In this document: positions 24,648-33,675 of the stretch, piece after piece | Layout: the number at the start of each line of letters is the position of its first letter | How positions within the stretch are numbered: position 1 is the stretch's first letter | NCBI GenBank assembly: GCA_020355325.1 | Contig: CP070664.1 | Location: forward strand, 1,346,728 to 1,383,740 | Reading direction: 5' to 3' | Source: Caldifarciminota bacterium | GTDB lineage: Bacteria > Hydrothermota > Tepidihabitantia > SM23-42 | Length of the DNA: 37,013 bases | The notes under the pieces: generated by a model | Database searches by the model: none | Told to the model about the DNA's origin: nothing | Seen by the model: the letters and a program-made list of their open reading frames with translations, nothing else | Position numbers and translations under genes: made by a program

Positions 24648-27047
24648 TTGCAAGAGAGATTTACCGAAAGGGTAAGAAAGATACTGCACCTGGCCCGCGA
24701 CGAGGCTTTGCGGTTCAAACAGAATGTTATTGGTACTGAGCATTTGCTTCTCGCGATGATCAAAGAAGGCGAAGGAGTCGGGGCCATGGTTTTAATCAAT
24801 TTAGGTATTGAATTGAATGAACTTAGAAAAAGTATTGAAAATTCAATGGCCATTGGCCATGGAGGTAAATTAGACGTACCGTTTAGCAACGACGCACGCG
24901 TCTGTCTTAACTATTCAATGGAGGAGGCAAAAAATTTCGGCCATTCATATGTAGGAACAGAACACCTGCTTTTAGGTATCATACGCACCGAAGGAAGTCT
25001 CGGTGCCCAGATTCTCGAGTCGATCGGCATCGACTATGGGACGGTAAAGAATGAGATCATCCAGCTCTTAAGACCAGAGGGAGTGGTGACGGGCAAGGCA
25101 AAAGGCAAACCACGTGGTTCTGCATTGGACCTCTTCTCGAGAGACCTCACACATATGGCACAAGAAGATAAACTCGACCCGATCATCGGTCGAGAAAAAG
25201 AGATCGAACGCGTGATACAGGTTCTTTCTCGTCGAAAGAAGAATAATCCTGTCCTCGTCGGAGAGGCTGGCGTTGGGAAAACCGCAATTGTTGAGGGTCT
25301 TGCTCAGGATATCGTCGCAGACAATGTTCCCGACTCCCTGAAGAACAAACGAGTCGTTGCCCTCGACATGGCATCGATCGTAGCCGGAACAAAATATCGC
25401 GGACAGTTTGAGGAACGACTGAAGGCGGTCATCAATGAAGTAAGCAAGAATCCAGACATCATCGTATTCATCGATGAACTCCATACCATTATTGGTGCTG
25501 GTGCAGCCGAGGGAGCAATTGATGCATCAAACATGCTCAAACCTGCGCTCGCGCGAGGCGAACTCCAATGCATCGGCGCAACGACACTCGAAGACTATCG
25601 TCGGTACATAGAAAAAAATGGTGCGCTGGAGCGGAGGTTTCAGCCCATCATCGTGAGCCCGCCGACTGTTCAAGAGACGATCAATATCCTGCAGGGGTTG
25701 AGGAAGAAGTACGAGGACCATCACCAAATCAACTATACCAATGAGTCGCTCGAGGCAGCAGCACGTCTATCAAATCGATATATCACTGATCGATTCCTTC
25801 CTGATAAGGCGATCGATGTCATCGATGAGGCTGGTGCAAAGGTAAAACTCTCAACCGTCGTGCAAGATGAAGAGCTCGTAGCGCTCGAAGGAGAGCTGAA
25901 CGCAATTAAGTTGAGAAAAGAGAAGATGGTTACCGAGCAGAAATTCGAGGAAGCCGCGAGTCTACGCGATGAACAGAAAAAAGTATTGAAAAAGTTAAAG
26001 GAGCGGCAGGCAACAGTTACCTATCCACGTCCGACGGTTGTTGAAGAAGACATCGCCTTCGTCGTATCACGGTGGACAGGAATTCCCGTTTCGAAGATCG
26101 AGGAGAAAGAATCGAAACGGCTTTTACGAATGGAAACAGAGGTGGAAAAGAAAGTCGTGGGACAGAACAAGGCAATCGTTGCGATTGCAAAGGCGGTGAG
26201 GCGCAGTCGCGCTGGCGTGAAGGATCCTCGCAGACCAATCGGTTCGTTCATATTCCTCGGACCGACTGGTGTAGGAAAAACCGAACTCGCCCGCAGACTT
26301 GCTGAATTTTTGTTTGGTGACATCAACTCGTTAGTCGCCCTCGATATGTCCGAATACATGGAAAAATTTAATGTATCACGACTCATCGGTGCACCGCCTG
26401 GCTACGTCGGATACGAGGAAGGTGGTCAACTGACCGAAAAAGTTAGAAGGAAACCATATTCCGTAGTACTTTTCGACGAAATTGAAAAGGCACACCCTGA
26501 CGTGTTTAATATTCTTCTGCAGATTCTTGAGGACGGTCAGCTCACCGATTCCTATGGTCGTAAAGTAGATTTTAAAAACACGGTTATCATCATGACATCA
26601 AATATTGGTACCGCAGAGATTCAGAAAGGGAGTGGTATTGGATTCTCCCAGGCTTCAGAAGAGGCATCGTATGAAAAGATGGAAACGAGGCTCATGGAAG
26701 AGGTGAGGAAGTTGTTCTCACCAGAATTCTTGAATCGTATAGATGAAATCATTGTCTTCAGACAGCTCAACAAAGAGGACATGAAGAAAATTGTTGACAT
26801 TCTCATAAGCGAGGTTGAAGAACGACTCAGCGAAAAGAAGATGAAACTCGAACTCGATGAGTCAACGAAGGAGCTCCTGATTGAAGAAGGTTTTGACCCA
26901 GAATTCGGTGCCCGGCCCCTGAAACGGACAATCCGCAGATTAGTCGAAGACCCTCTTTCTGAGGAAATCCTTAAGGGCAATTTAAAGGAGGGTAAGAATA
27001 TTAAGTTGATACGAGCAGGAGATAAACTCGGATTCAAACAGAAATGA
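24648..27047 (+). CDS. clpC: ATP-dependent Clp protease ATP-binding subunit ClpC
   Basis: A 799-residue Hsp100 unfoldase that feeds substrates to ClpP. Domain order: double Clp_N repeat (1-145), first AAA+ module with [13 protein letters not shown] near 203, UVR middle domain ([19 protein letters not shown], about 425-445) that marks ClpC rather than ClpB, and second AAA+ module with [12 protein letters not shown] near 540 and the GYVGYEEGG loop. The start is TTG with a strong AAGGAGG. The stop overlaps the bamA ATG (ATGA). ClpP is not in the window. Confidence 0.96.
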   Translation: MQERFTERVRKILHLARDEALRFKQNVIGTEHLLLAMIKEGEGVGAMVLINLGIELNELRKSIENSMAIGHGGKLDVPFSNDARVCLNYSMEEAKNFGHSYVGTEHLLLGIIRTEGSLGAQILESIGIDYGTVKNEIIQLLRPEGVVTGKAKGKPRGSALDLFSRDLTHMAQEDKLDPIIGREKEIERVIQVLSRRKKNNPVLVGEAGVGKTAIVEGLAQDIVADNVPDSLKNKRVVALDMASIVAGTKYRGQFEERLKAVINEVSKNPDIIVFIDELHTIIGAGAAEGAIDASNMLKPALARGELQCIGATTLEDYRRYIEKNGALERRFQPIIVSPPTVQETINILQGLRKKYEDHHQINYTNESLEAAARLSNRYITDRFLPDKAIDVIDEAGAKVKLSTVVQDEELVALEGELNAIKLRKEKMVTEQKFEEAASLRDEQKKVLKKLKERQATVTYPRPTVVEEDIAFVVSRWTGIPVSKIEEKESKRLLRMETEVEKKVVGQNKAIVAIAKAVRRSRAGVKDPRRPIGSFIFLGPTGVGKTELARRLAEFLFGDINSLVALDMSEYMEKFNVSRLIGAPPGYVGYEEGGQLTEKVRRKPYSVVLFDEIEKAHPDVFNILLQILEDGQLTDSYGRKVDFKNTVIIMTSNIGTAEIQKGSGIGFSQASEEASYEKMETRLMEEVRKLFSPEFLNRIDEIIVFRQLNKEDMKKIVDILISEVEERLSEKKMKLELDESTKELLIEEGFDPEFGARPLKRTIRRLVEDPLSEEILKGNLKEGKNIKLIRAGDKLGFKQK

Positions 27048-29242
27048 TCCTCCTTCTATTCCTCCTCAACTACACGATTGTCGACATTGAAACCGATGCT
27101 CAATGGACTGATTCACAGCTCATCCTTCAGGCCTCTGGATTGCAGGTCGGTAGCGAATTTCATGATGAAGACATCACACAGGTAATACAAAACCTTTCGA
27201 AGCTGCGTCTGTTTAATTATATTGCTGTCGATACATCAATCGTTGGCGACGGAATATTTTTAACGATAGTCGTCGATGAAGCTCCATTCTTGAAAGGGTT
27301 CCCGGACTTCATTGGTAACAAAAAATTGTCAAACAAGACGCTCAGAAATAAAATTGAACTCACCAGTGGCCAGGTTCTCACTGACAAAACTGTATTCGAT
27401 GCAAAGAATAAAATTATTACGTTATACGAGGAAAAGTATTTTTACAACACCGTCGTGCGTGATAGTCTCGTTAAAGACACCCTCAACAAGGTAAAACTAT
27501 TCTTCATCGTTACCGAAGGTGTTGAGCCTCGCATCAAGAAAATCAACATTGTGGGTAATGAGACATTTACGGATCGTGAAATAAAAGGAAAAATGGCAAC
27601 AAAGGAGAAAGGATTTCTGCGTACCGGCAAGTTGACCAGAGAAAAGTTAGAAGAGGATGTTGAAAAAATAAAATCGTTTTATCAAGATATGGGATTCTTG
27701 GATGTTCATATTGACGAACCCATCATCGAAGTTGAGGGTAACAGATTTATCATCACGATTAATCTCCAGGAAAATAAGAAATATTTTTTTGGGAACACAA
27801 GCTTTCAGGGGAACACCGTCTTCGATACTCCTCTCCTTCAGAGAATGATCAAGTTTAGCAGTGGTGATGTATACAGCTTAAGTAAGGCAGAAGAGTCGAT
27901 CGGCGAACTGTATACTCTTTATGCGGATGAAGGATACATCTATTGCAACATTAGCCCGAACGAAAATGTGCGAGACAGCATCATCGATATTGCGTATACT
28001 ATTTATGAATCCTCCCCGGCATCAATCAATCGTGTGATTGTTGCTGGCAACAACAGCACCAGGGAAAATGTTATCAGGAGAGAAATCGTCACGATGCCTG
28101 GCGAGCGGTTTCGACGTTCTGCCGTGATCAGAAGTCTCAGAGAAATATTTAATCTCGGATTTTTTGAAGACGTTCAACCCCTTACGGGTCCTCCCGATGA
28201 TAGTGGTAATATAGATATCACCTATAAGGTTACCGAGAAAGAGGGTGTCGCGACTATCGGTGCGGGTATGGCATATTCGGCGCAGGATAAGTGGACTGGT
28301 TATCTTGAACTCTCTCATCCAAACCTCTTTGGAAGAGGTCAGCGCCTCTACACTAAACTGGAATTAGGCGGCCGGCTCACGAATATCCAGCTCGGATTTG
28401 TCGAACCGTGGCTTTTCAATACGAGAACATCGGTCGGTGGTGATGTCTACTATACGAATCGCCTCTGGGATTACTACACGAAACGTGATATCGGTACAGC
28501 CCTCTATGTATCATTCCCATTCTATCTTGATTATACCCGTTTTAGCTATAACTTTACACTTGAACGGACACAAGTATTCGATATCTCGGAAACCTACACA
28601 GCACCGACTTCTGGTTACAGTTTATACGATGATACTATTCCGAAGTGGACGCTCGCTAACACCTTCGGCATAACCAGAGATTCTCGAGATTATATCTTCA
28701 ATCCATCGAGTGGTTCCTACATTACGGTACGTGCTGAGGTTGCCAAGAAATTTCTATTTGCGAATGTAGACTACAACCGTGTGACATTTGAGGCACGGAC
28801 CTATTTCCCAATTTTTTGGAAATTTGTACTCATGAACCGGGTGAAGGCGGGTATCGTAACCAGTGTTGATGAAGTTCCTTTTTATAAACGATTTTATGCC
28901 GGAGGCATCGGCGATTTGGGTGTGAGGGGGTATTCAGACCGTTCGCTGTCACCCATGGAAGAGGGTCGTCGAGTCGGTGGGAAAGTCGTCTTTGTCAATA
29001 ACATCGAATTAAAATTCAAGATGTCACAGAGTTTTGCATTACTCGCTTTTTATGATGCCGGTAATGCCTTTGCCTCATATCGTGACGTTACTCTTCACGA
29101 TATCTATCGCGGTATAGGAGTTGGCATACGGCTCGAGGTTCCGATGGTGGGCGCTATTGGTTTTGATTTAGGTTATGGTCTCGATAAAGACAGACCTGGT
29201 TTTACCCCGCATTTCCAGATCAGTCCGTTCGGAATGTTCTGA
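27044..29242 (+). CDS. bamA: Outer membrane protein assembly factor BamA
   Basis: A 732-residue Omp85 protein, the core of the barrel-assembly machine. Five POTRA domains occupy about 12-385 (for example [21 protein letters not shown] and [22 protein letters not shown]). They are followed by a 16-strand barrel with the conserved [16 protein letters not shown] loop, the RGY-type lid motif (VRGY). It ends in GMF with the terminal Phe. The leader is exceptionally short: the first POTRA strand ([11 protein letters not shown]) begins about ten residues from the start. The coding frame overlaps clpC by four bases, an unusual partner. A Skp-like gene follows, as in many diderms. Confidence 0.94.
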   Translation: MILLLFLLNYTIVDIETDAQWTDSQLILQASGLQVGSEFHDEDITQVIQNLSKLRLFNYIAVDTSIVGDGIFLTIVVDEAPFLKGFPDFIGNKKLSNKTLRNKIELTSGQVLTDKTVFDAKNKIITLYEEKYFYNTVVRDSLVKDTLNKVKLFFIVTEGVEPRIKKINIVGNETFTDREIKGKMATKEKGFLRTGKLTREKLEEDVEKIKSFYQDMGFLDVHIDEPIIEVEGNRFIITINLQENKKYFFGNTSFQGNTVFDTPLLQRMIKFSSGDVYSLSKAEESIGELYTLYADEGYIYCNISPNENVRDSIIDIAYTIYESSPASINRVIVAGNNSTRENVIRREIVTMPGERFRRSAVIRSLREIFNLGFFEDVQPLTGPPDDSGNIDITYKVTEKEGVATIGAGMAYSAQDKWTGYLELSHPNLFGRGQRLYTKLELGGRLTNIQLGFVEPWLFNTRTSVGGDVYYTNRLWDYYTKRDIGTALYVSFPFYLDYTRFSYNFTLERTQVFDISETYTAPTSGYSLYDDTIPKWTLANTFGITRDSRDYIFNPSSGSYITVRAEVAKKFLFANVDYNRVTFEARTYFPIFWKFVLMNRVKAGIVTSVDEVPFYKRFYAGGIGDLGVRGYSDRSLSPMEEGRRVGGKVVFVNNIELKFKMSQSFALLAFYDAGNAFASYRDVTLHDIYRGIGVGIRLEVPMVGAIGFDLGYGLDKDRPGFTPHFQISPFGMF

Positions 29243-29315
29243 TGCCACAGGAAATTTATACGTTGAAGATTAGTGGAAATCGGATTTATTTTTTTATGCC
29301 GTTTAACGATGCCAT

Positions 29316-29354
29316 ATTACGAAACGGGCAGCCATGCCCTCAAACGAATAACCA
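29316..29354 (+). repeat. Palindromic intergenic repeat, copy 2
   Basis: A 39-bp segment matching 2296-2334 (minus strand) at 31 of 39 positions by hand. Its core is GGGCA-GCCA-TGCCC. A further TTTAACGATGCC motif lies just upstream. It sits in the 139-bp gap between bamA and the Skp-like gene, 27 nt before the latter's start. Confidence 0.55.
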
Positions 29355-29381
29355 TTAACGACAATTTCTTTTGGAGGTAGG

Positions 29382-30320
29382 ATGAAGAAGTATTTAATCA
29401 TATCAATCATTCTCTTGGGTATTCTGTTTGCCAAGGAGATAAAAATAGGTTTTGTCGAATCGGAACGCATATTCAATGAATATCAGGCAACCGCAGCAGC
29501 AAACGCTGAATTTAACGAATATGTTAGTATGTACCGCGACTCAGCCGCAGTCCTTTTCACAAAGGTCGAAAATCTCAAATCAGAACTAGAGGCTCAAAAG
29601 CTTGTTTTATCAGAAGAAGCCAGGCTCAGAAAATTGGATGAAATAGAAACCTCTACGGGTGCCTATAATCAATTTCTTCAAGATGTTTTCGGCAAGGGAG
29701 GGAAACTAGAACAAAAAAATGACGAGTTGATGGCACCGCTGCTGAAACAAGTAAATGAGGCCGTCGAAAAAATCGCCCAGCAAGAAGGGTTTTCGATTAT
29801 ACTCGATCTGTCGGCAGATGTATTCTATGCATCGAGTGAATTAGATTTAACCGATTTAGTAATAGATGAGTTGAATCTCGAATATGGTCCACCAACGCTC
29901 CCGACGGGTGAAATAAAAAAAATTATTGCCATCTTTCCGTTTACGGAAACGAACCAAGAAGCGATCGACGCCGCTCTCGGTCAGCGATGTCAGACCGAGG
30001 TTTACAACGCAGTGGGCGCCTTTTCTGCGAGACTTAGAATCATTAGTCAGGCAGCAATCAATACCGAAATTATAAAACGTGGTTTGGGAAGAGATATCGA
30101 ATTGGATCAGGCATATGCGATAGGTCTTGCAGTACTCTGTGACTATATCATTGTTGGCAGCGTTTCAAAATTTGCCACAAAAATTGAGTATACTATTTCG
30201 TTGCAAGACGTTACCACAAAAAAGGAAATTGCCAAGAGGAGCAACGAGGTATCTGAGGACATAAAACTCTACGAGGCCATTAATAGTGACCTCAGAGCCA
30301 TGCTTGAAGTATTATATTAG
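29382..30320 (+). CDS. Skp/OmpH-like chaperone fused to a CsgG/LpoB/FlgO-like domain
   Basis: A 312-residue exported protein with a signal peptide of about 17 residues. Residues 20-168 have the OmpH/Skp layout: a strand (IKIGFVESERIFNEY), a long coiled-coil arm, and the closing FSIILDLSADVFYASSELDLTDLVIDELN. Skp holds unfolded outer-membrane proteins. Residues 180-312 are a second domain, beginning KIIAIFPFTE and running to a VGSVSKFATKIEYTISLQDV strand pair, which resembles the alpha/beta fold of CsgG, LpoB and FlgO type proteins. I know of no standard Skp with this tail. The ATG has GGAGG upstream. Its place after bamA supports the chaperone role. Confidence 0.82.
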   Translation: MKKYLIISIILLGILFAKEIKIGFVESERIFNEYQATAAANAEFNEYVSMYRDSAAVLFTKVENLKSELEAQKLVLSEEARLRKLDEIETSTGAYNQFLQDVFGKGGKLEQKNDELMAPLLKQVNEAVEKIAQQEGFSIILDLSADVFYASSELDLTDLVIDELNLEYGPPTLPTGEIKKIIAIFPFTETNQEAIDAALGQRCQTEVYNAVGAFSARLRIISQAAINTEIIKRGLGRDIELDQAYAIGLAVLCDYIIVGSVSKFATKIEYTISLQDVTTKKEIAKRSNEVSEDIKLYEAINSDLRAMLEVLY

Positions 30321-30335
30321 TGGCGCAGGCGTGTG

Positions 30336-30782
30336 TTAACGTCTCATTTTTTTGATATGCTTTATCATATCGAGAATCTCGCGCGTAAACTCGTCTTCAA
30401 ATATCAGAAATTTTGCCTGTTGTACTGGCGTGAGGATCTTTTCCATTTCTTTTAGACTCTTAACTTCCTGCTCAATCTTTTTGATGTGAACAGCCCGGTA
30501 CTGTTCTACAACGTTCCGAATTTCCTGATTCGATGCGCCCCTATGCAGTAAAATTCTCATCTCAGACAATAATTGCATACGTTGTTTTCGAAAATCTCTT
30601 TCGACTTTCCTAAATTCGTGTAATTTAGGAAATAGTTGTGTTGCCTGTTCTGATGTTAAATCCAACTCTTGCGTAATGCGCCAAATCCTCACCTCCTCAA
30701 TAATGACGCGCGGATCCTTTGCATCAAAATTTTGAGCAAACAGGAGCATCAGGAAAGTTAACAAACTCATAATTATTCTCAT
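30336..30782 (-). CDS. Spy/CpxP-like periplasmic protein
   Basis: A 148-residue exported helical protein with a short leader (MRIIMSLLTFLMLLFAQ). Two LTxxQ-type motifs mark the Spy/CpxP/ZraP family (LTSEQATQLFP near 45, LTPVQQAKF near 120), with long amphipathic helices between them. Family members sense or buffer misfolded protein or metal in the periplasm. It follows an ECF sigma/anti-sigma pair by 78 nt and probably serves the same stress response. A GAGGAGG ribosome site precedes the ATG. It converges on the Skp-like gene with only 15 bases between stops. Confidence 0.82.
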   Translation of the reverse strand: MRIIMSLLTFLMLLFAQNFDAKDPRVIIEEVRIWRITQELDLTSEQATQLFPKLHEFRKVERDFRKQRMQLLSEMRILLHRGASNQEIRNVVEQYRAVHIKKIEQEVKSLKEMEKILTPVQQAKFLIFEDEFTREILDMIKHIKKMRR

Positions 30783-30818
30783 TGCACCTCCTCAGCAATA
30801 AATCCGTCTATCACAAAC

Positions 30819-30830
30819 TCGTTATAACGA
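30819..30830. promoter_or_regulatory. Perfect 12-bp palindrome upstream of the Spy-like gene
   Basis: TCGTTATAACGA is self-complementary and is flanked by a wider ACTCG/CGAGT pair. It lies in the gap between the anti-sigma gene and the Spy-like gene, 37 nt before the latter's ATG. It could be an operator or part of a separate promoter; nothing in the sequence decides. Confidence 0.3.
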
Positions 30831-30860
30831 ATCGCGAGTGACGTGATTAAAATTTTCTGT

Positions 30861-31406
30861 TTACCAACCATAATCGTACTGAGTAGATACGAATTGTACG
30901 AATGTTGCCTGTTCCTCTTCAGTTAATTCGTTAATAGATTCATCTACGCCGAGTGTAAAATAGTCCTCTAAAACAGTCATATCATCAATCAACTCATCAC
31001 TAATTACACCTTCCAGGCTGATGTCGGCAATCTCCTCGTCCTCAAGCAGCGTCGAAGTCGGAATTGCAATCTCGATAGTTTCTGTGGGCCGCGGAATGAG
31101 AATAACGAGGAGCACGGCTGCAACACATGCGGGAACAAAGATTCGTAAAAACCTTTTTACCGTAAACCATCGTGGAATTATTTCACGCTGTCGCATCTTG
31201 AGTCTCAGATTATCAAAAAATTGCCTTTCAGGAAGTACAACCTCGTCTGCGTCTAATACTTCGTACAGCTTCTTGATTGAGACATATTCTTCGTGACAAC
31301 GTGAGCATTGTTTGAGATGGTCATCAAAGAGTACACGTTTGTCCTCTGATACACGACCCTCGATGAAGTCTACGATATTCTCTTTCAATCGTCCGCAGAT
31401 GTTCAT
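30861..31406 (-). CDS. Zinc-finger anti-sigma factor
   Basis: A 181-residue single-pass membrane protein. The N-terminal cytoplasmic part has the ZAS motif HLKQCSRCHEEY (HxxxCxxC), which binds the ECF sigma factor. One membrane segment lies at about 85-105 (IFVPACVAAVLLVILIP), followed by an acidic periplasmic region of about 75 residues. In related systems envelope stress releases the sigma factor by inactivating this protein. ATG 31404-31406 overlaps the sigma stop (ATGA), so the two are made together. Confidence 0.9.
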   Translation of the reverse strand: MNICGRLKENIVDFIEGRVSEDKRVLFDDHLKQCSRCHEEYVSIKKLYEVLDADEVVLPERQFFDNLRLKMRQREIIPRWFTVKRFLRIFVPACVAAVLLVILIPRPTETIEIAIPTSTLLEDEEIADISLEGVISDELIDDMTVLEDYFTLGVDESINELTEEEQATFVQFVSTQYDYGW

Positions 31407-31924
31407 AACCACTGTTTGAGGAGAACCTGCAATTTCTTAATTGCATGATAGTGATTTGCCTTCGCTGCTCCAGTCGAGATATTCATGATCGCTGCTGTTT
31501 CGGCAAACGTGTACCCTTCATAGTGATGCAGAATAAATGTCAGCCGCTGCCTTTTTGGTAGCTGAGCCAGTGCATCGTCAATGTCAGCCTTCATTCTTAC
31601 TCTCCGTTCCATGGGCAAAGGATTTGACGGCACATGATTTTTCGGCTGCAGTGGGGGATTTTTGCGTTTGAAAGAGATACAGGTATTAACGGTAATCCGA
31701 TACAGCCAGGTGAAGAATTTTGATTTTTCATTGAATTTTTTAAGATTACGATATACCTTGATAAAAATTTCTTGGGTAACATCGCGTGCATCAGCATCAT
31801 TTCTCGTGTACCTATAACAAATCGAATAGAGCGAAACACGATACTTCTCATAAAGTTGATCAAATGCCATTTCATCGCCATTCTTAAATTTCCTGACCAA
31901 AACCATATCTTCATCGTTATACAC
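31403..31924 (-). CDS. RpoE-like ECF sigma factor
   Basis: A 173-residue ECF sigma factor. Region 2 is clear (FDQLYEKYRVSLYSICYRYTRNDADARDVTQEIFIKVYRNL, then FFTWLYRITVN) and region 4 reads ALAQLPKRQRLTFILHHYEGYTFAETAAIM followed by a helix-turn-helix. It directs RNA polymerase to a stress regulon. The start is GTG 31924, five nt after a GTCTAA -10-like box and with no ribosome site, so leaderless translation is predicted; ATG 31906 is the only good alternative. It is coupled to its anti-sigma gene. Confidence 0.92.
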   Translation of the reverse strand: MYNDEDMVLVRKFKNGDEMAFDQLYEKYRVSLYSICYRYTRNDADARDVTQEIFIKVYRNLKKFNEKSKFFTWLYRITVNTCISFKRKNPPLQPKNHVPSNPLPMERRVRMKADIDDALAQLPKRQRLTFILHHYEGYTFAETAAIMNISTGAAKANHYHAIKKLQVLLKQWL

Positions 31925-31929
31925 TTTAT

Positions 31930-31959
31930 TTAGACGCCTTGTAATGTATAAAGGTTTAA
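31930..31959 (-). promoter_or_regulatory. Candidate ECF-type autoregulated promoter
   Basis: On the minus strand TTAAACC (31953-31959) precedes GTCTAA (31930-31935), with 15 nt between AAACCTT and GTCTAA. GTCTAA equals the -10 consensus of E. coli sigma-E promoters, and the AAC core is typical of ECF -35 elements. No sigma-70-type pair fits as well. ECF operons commonly control themselves. Confidence 0.5.
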
Positions 31960-32026
31960 TCCCCGCATACTCGGCAGGAACCGTGGTTGTGTATGCATAA
32001 ACAGGGTCGCGATGACCCGAATAGTA

Positions 32027-32203
32027 TTAATCTTCTTCTTCGATATAAGGCTCAAATTGGTCTTTTTCGGCGCCGCACTCAGGGCATACCCAGTCATCGG
32101 GTAAATCTTCAAATGCCGTGCCTGGCAAAACGCCGTTGTCGGGATCGCCAAATTCTGGTTCGTAGATATAGCCACAGATTGTGCATTGCCATTTACCAAT
32201 CAT
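32027..32203 (-). CDS. Rubredoxin
   Basis: A 58-residue protein with the whole rubredoxin pattern: [19 protein letters not shown], the aromatic core DWVCP, and [12 protein letters not shown]. The two CxxC pairs bind a single iron. It is a small soluble electron carrier, often found in anaerobes for oxygen or superoxide detoxification. The C-terminus is an acidic tail. ATG with AAAGGAGG six nt upstream. Expressed from its own promoter within the end of glgA. No partner oxidoreductase is adjacent. Confidence 0.96.
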   Translation of the reverse strand: MIGKWQCTICGYIYEPEFGDPDNGVLPGTAFEDLPDDWVCPECGAEKDQFEPYIEEED

Positions 32204-32225
32204 ATACCTCCTTTTCTAAGCAAGA

Positions 32226-32253
32226 ATAATATGTAAAAAATCAACTGTGTCAA
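32226..32253 (-). promoter_or_regulatory. Sigma-70-type promoter of the rubredoxin gene
   Basis: TTGACA (32248-32253), a 16-bp spacer and TATTAT (32226-32231) on the minus strand. The TGA of the -35 box is also the stop codon of glgA. Confidence 0.8.
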
Positions 32254-33626
32254 GTATCTAAAAGTGACTCGTAAAGCATCTGATATTTTTTGGCCGATTC
32301 CTGCCAGGAAAAGTTATATTTCATACAGTTCTCTGACAGTGCTCGGAATACATCGTGGTTCTGGTAGACATCATATGCACGCTGTACTGCCTCAAGCAGT
32401 GCCGTACATGAATATTCTTTAAACAGAAAACCGTTGCCTGAGCACGTCGTTGGTTCAAATTCAGTCACGGTGTCTGCGAGTCCACCAGTTTGCCTTACAA
32501 TAGGAATTCCTCCATACTTGAGGCTGATTAACTGACCTAAACCACACGGCTCATAGCGCGAAGGCATCAGGAAAAAATCATTCGCAGCATAAATGCGGTG
32601 TGCAAGTTTGTTATCGAATTTTATGTTTATCGACACACGATTGGGATAGAGGTGTTCAAATTCTTTTAGTTTTTTGTAATAGTGCTCTTCACCGAAACCG
32701 AGCAGCACCACTGAAAAACCAGTATCCATTATACCGGGAAATGCCTTGATCAGTATATCGAATCCCTTCTGACCTGCTATCCGTGAAACCATGCCAATCA
32801 TTGGTCGCTTTGACTCGATCTGACATTCATGGGCAAGCCGCTGTTTGTTTTTCTGTTTACCCTCGAAGTCAGTGTACGCTTCGTATATCAGATTATCTGT
32901 CTCAGGATTCCAATGGTCATAGTCTATGCCATTAATAATGCCGCTCAGTTTGTCGCTCTTCTCTTTGAGAATACCCTCAAGGCCGAATCCAAACTCCGGT
33001 GTCTGAATCTCTGTGGCGTAATTTTCAGAAACCGTTGTAATCGCATCACTGTATACAATACCGGCCTTCAAAAAACTGATGTCACCGTAGAACTCTATAC
33101 CCTCGTGATTGAAATGCGTCTCATCCAAGCCTAACAAGGGAAATTTCGAACGTGGAAACTTTCCTTGATACCCCATGTTATGAATGGTGAATACTGTCTT
33201 TATTTCTGGTTTTTTTAGACGCACATACAGAGGAATCAGTCCACTCTGCCAATCATGACAATGAACGAGCGTGTAGCCACGGTCTGTGACGAGTTGACTC
33301 ACTGCTTTACAGAAGAGCGTAAACCGCTCACAATTATCTTCGTAATCGCCTTTCTCAGTGCCATAGAGGCCGGTGCGTTCAAAAAAAGATGGATAATCGA
33401 TAAAGAGGTAGTCTCCTTCACTGAATACCTTTACCGTGTACTTCTTTTGCATATCAATCTCAAGGGATTGAACATGAGTTCCCTTCATGTTCCGGTACTT
33501 TGGCATAACGATAGCCATTTCATTGCCAATTTTCTTTAAATAGTGAGGGAGTGTTCCTACTACATCGGCGAGTCCGCCAGTCTTTGCATAAGGCGTTGCT
33601 TCCGATGATACGAACGCGATTTTCAT
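32250..33626 (-). CDS. glgA: Glycogen synthase GlgA
   Basis: A 458-residue GT5 glycosyltransferase that adds glucose from ADP- or UDP-glucose to glycogen. The N-terminal domain has the substrate loop AKTGGLADVVGTLP. The C-terminal domain has the nucleotide site and PSRYEPCGLGQLISLKYGGIPIVRQTGGLADTV. The length is normal. ATG 33626 gives the conserved MKIAFVSSEATP start; GTG 33632 is in frame. It lies 49 nt behind galT and ends inside the rubredoxin promoter. Together with galT it points to hexose storage or mobilisation. Confidence 0.96.
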   Translation of the reverse strand: MKIAFVSSEATPYAKTGGLADVVGTLPHYLKKIGNEMAIVMPKYRNMKGTHVQSLEIDMQKKYTVKVFSEGDYLFIDYPSFFERTGLYGTEKGDYEDNCERFTLFCKAVSQLVTDRGYTLVHCHDWQSGLIPLYVRLKKPEIKTVFTIHNMGYQGKFPRSKFPLLGLDETHFNHEGIEFYGDISFLKAGIVYSDAITTVSENYATEIQTPEFGFGLEGILKEKSDKLSGIINGIDYDHWNPETDNLIYEAYTDFEGKQKNKQRLAHECQIESKRPMIGMVSRIAGQKGFDILIKAFPGIMDTGFSVVLLGFGEEHYYKKLKEFEHLYPNRVSINIKFDNKLAHRIYAANDFFLMPSRYEPCGLGQLISLKYGGIPIVRQTGGLADTVTEFEPTTCSGNGFLFKEYSCTALLEAVQRAYDVYQNHDVFRALSENCMKYNFSWQESAKKYQMLYESLLDT

Positions 33627-33675
33627 AGGCACATATTAACCGAGTGGAAGGCGAATGACATGAATAGGCATACGC

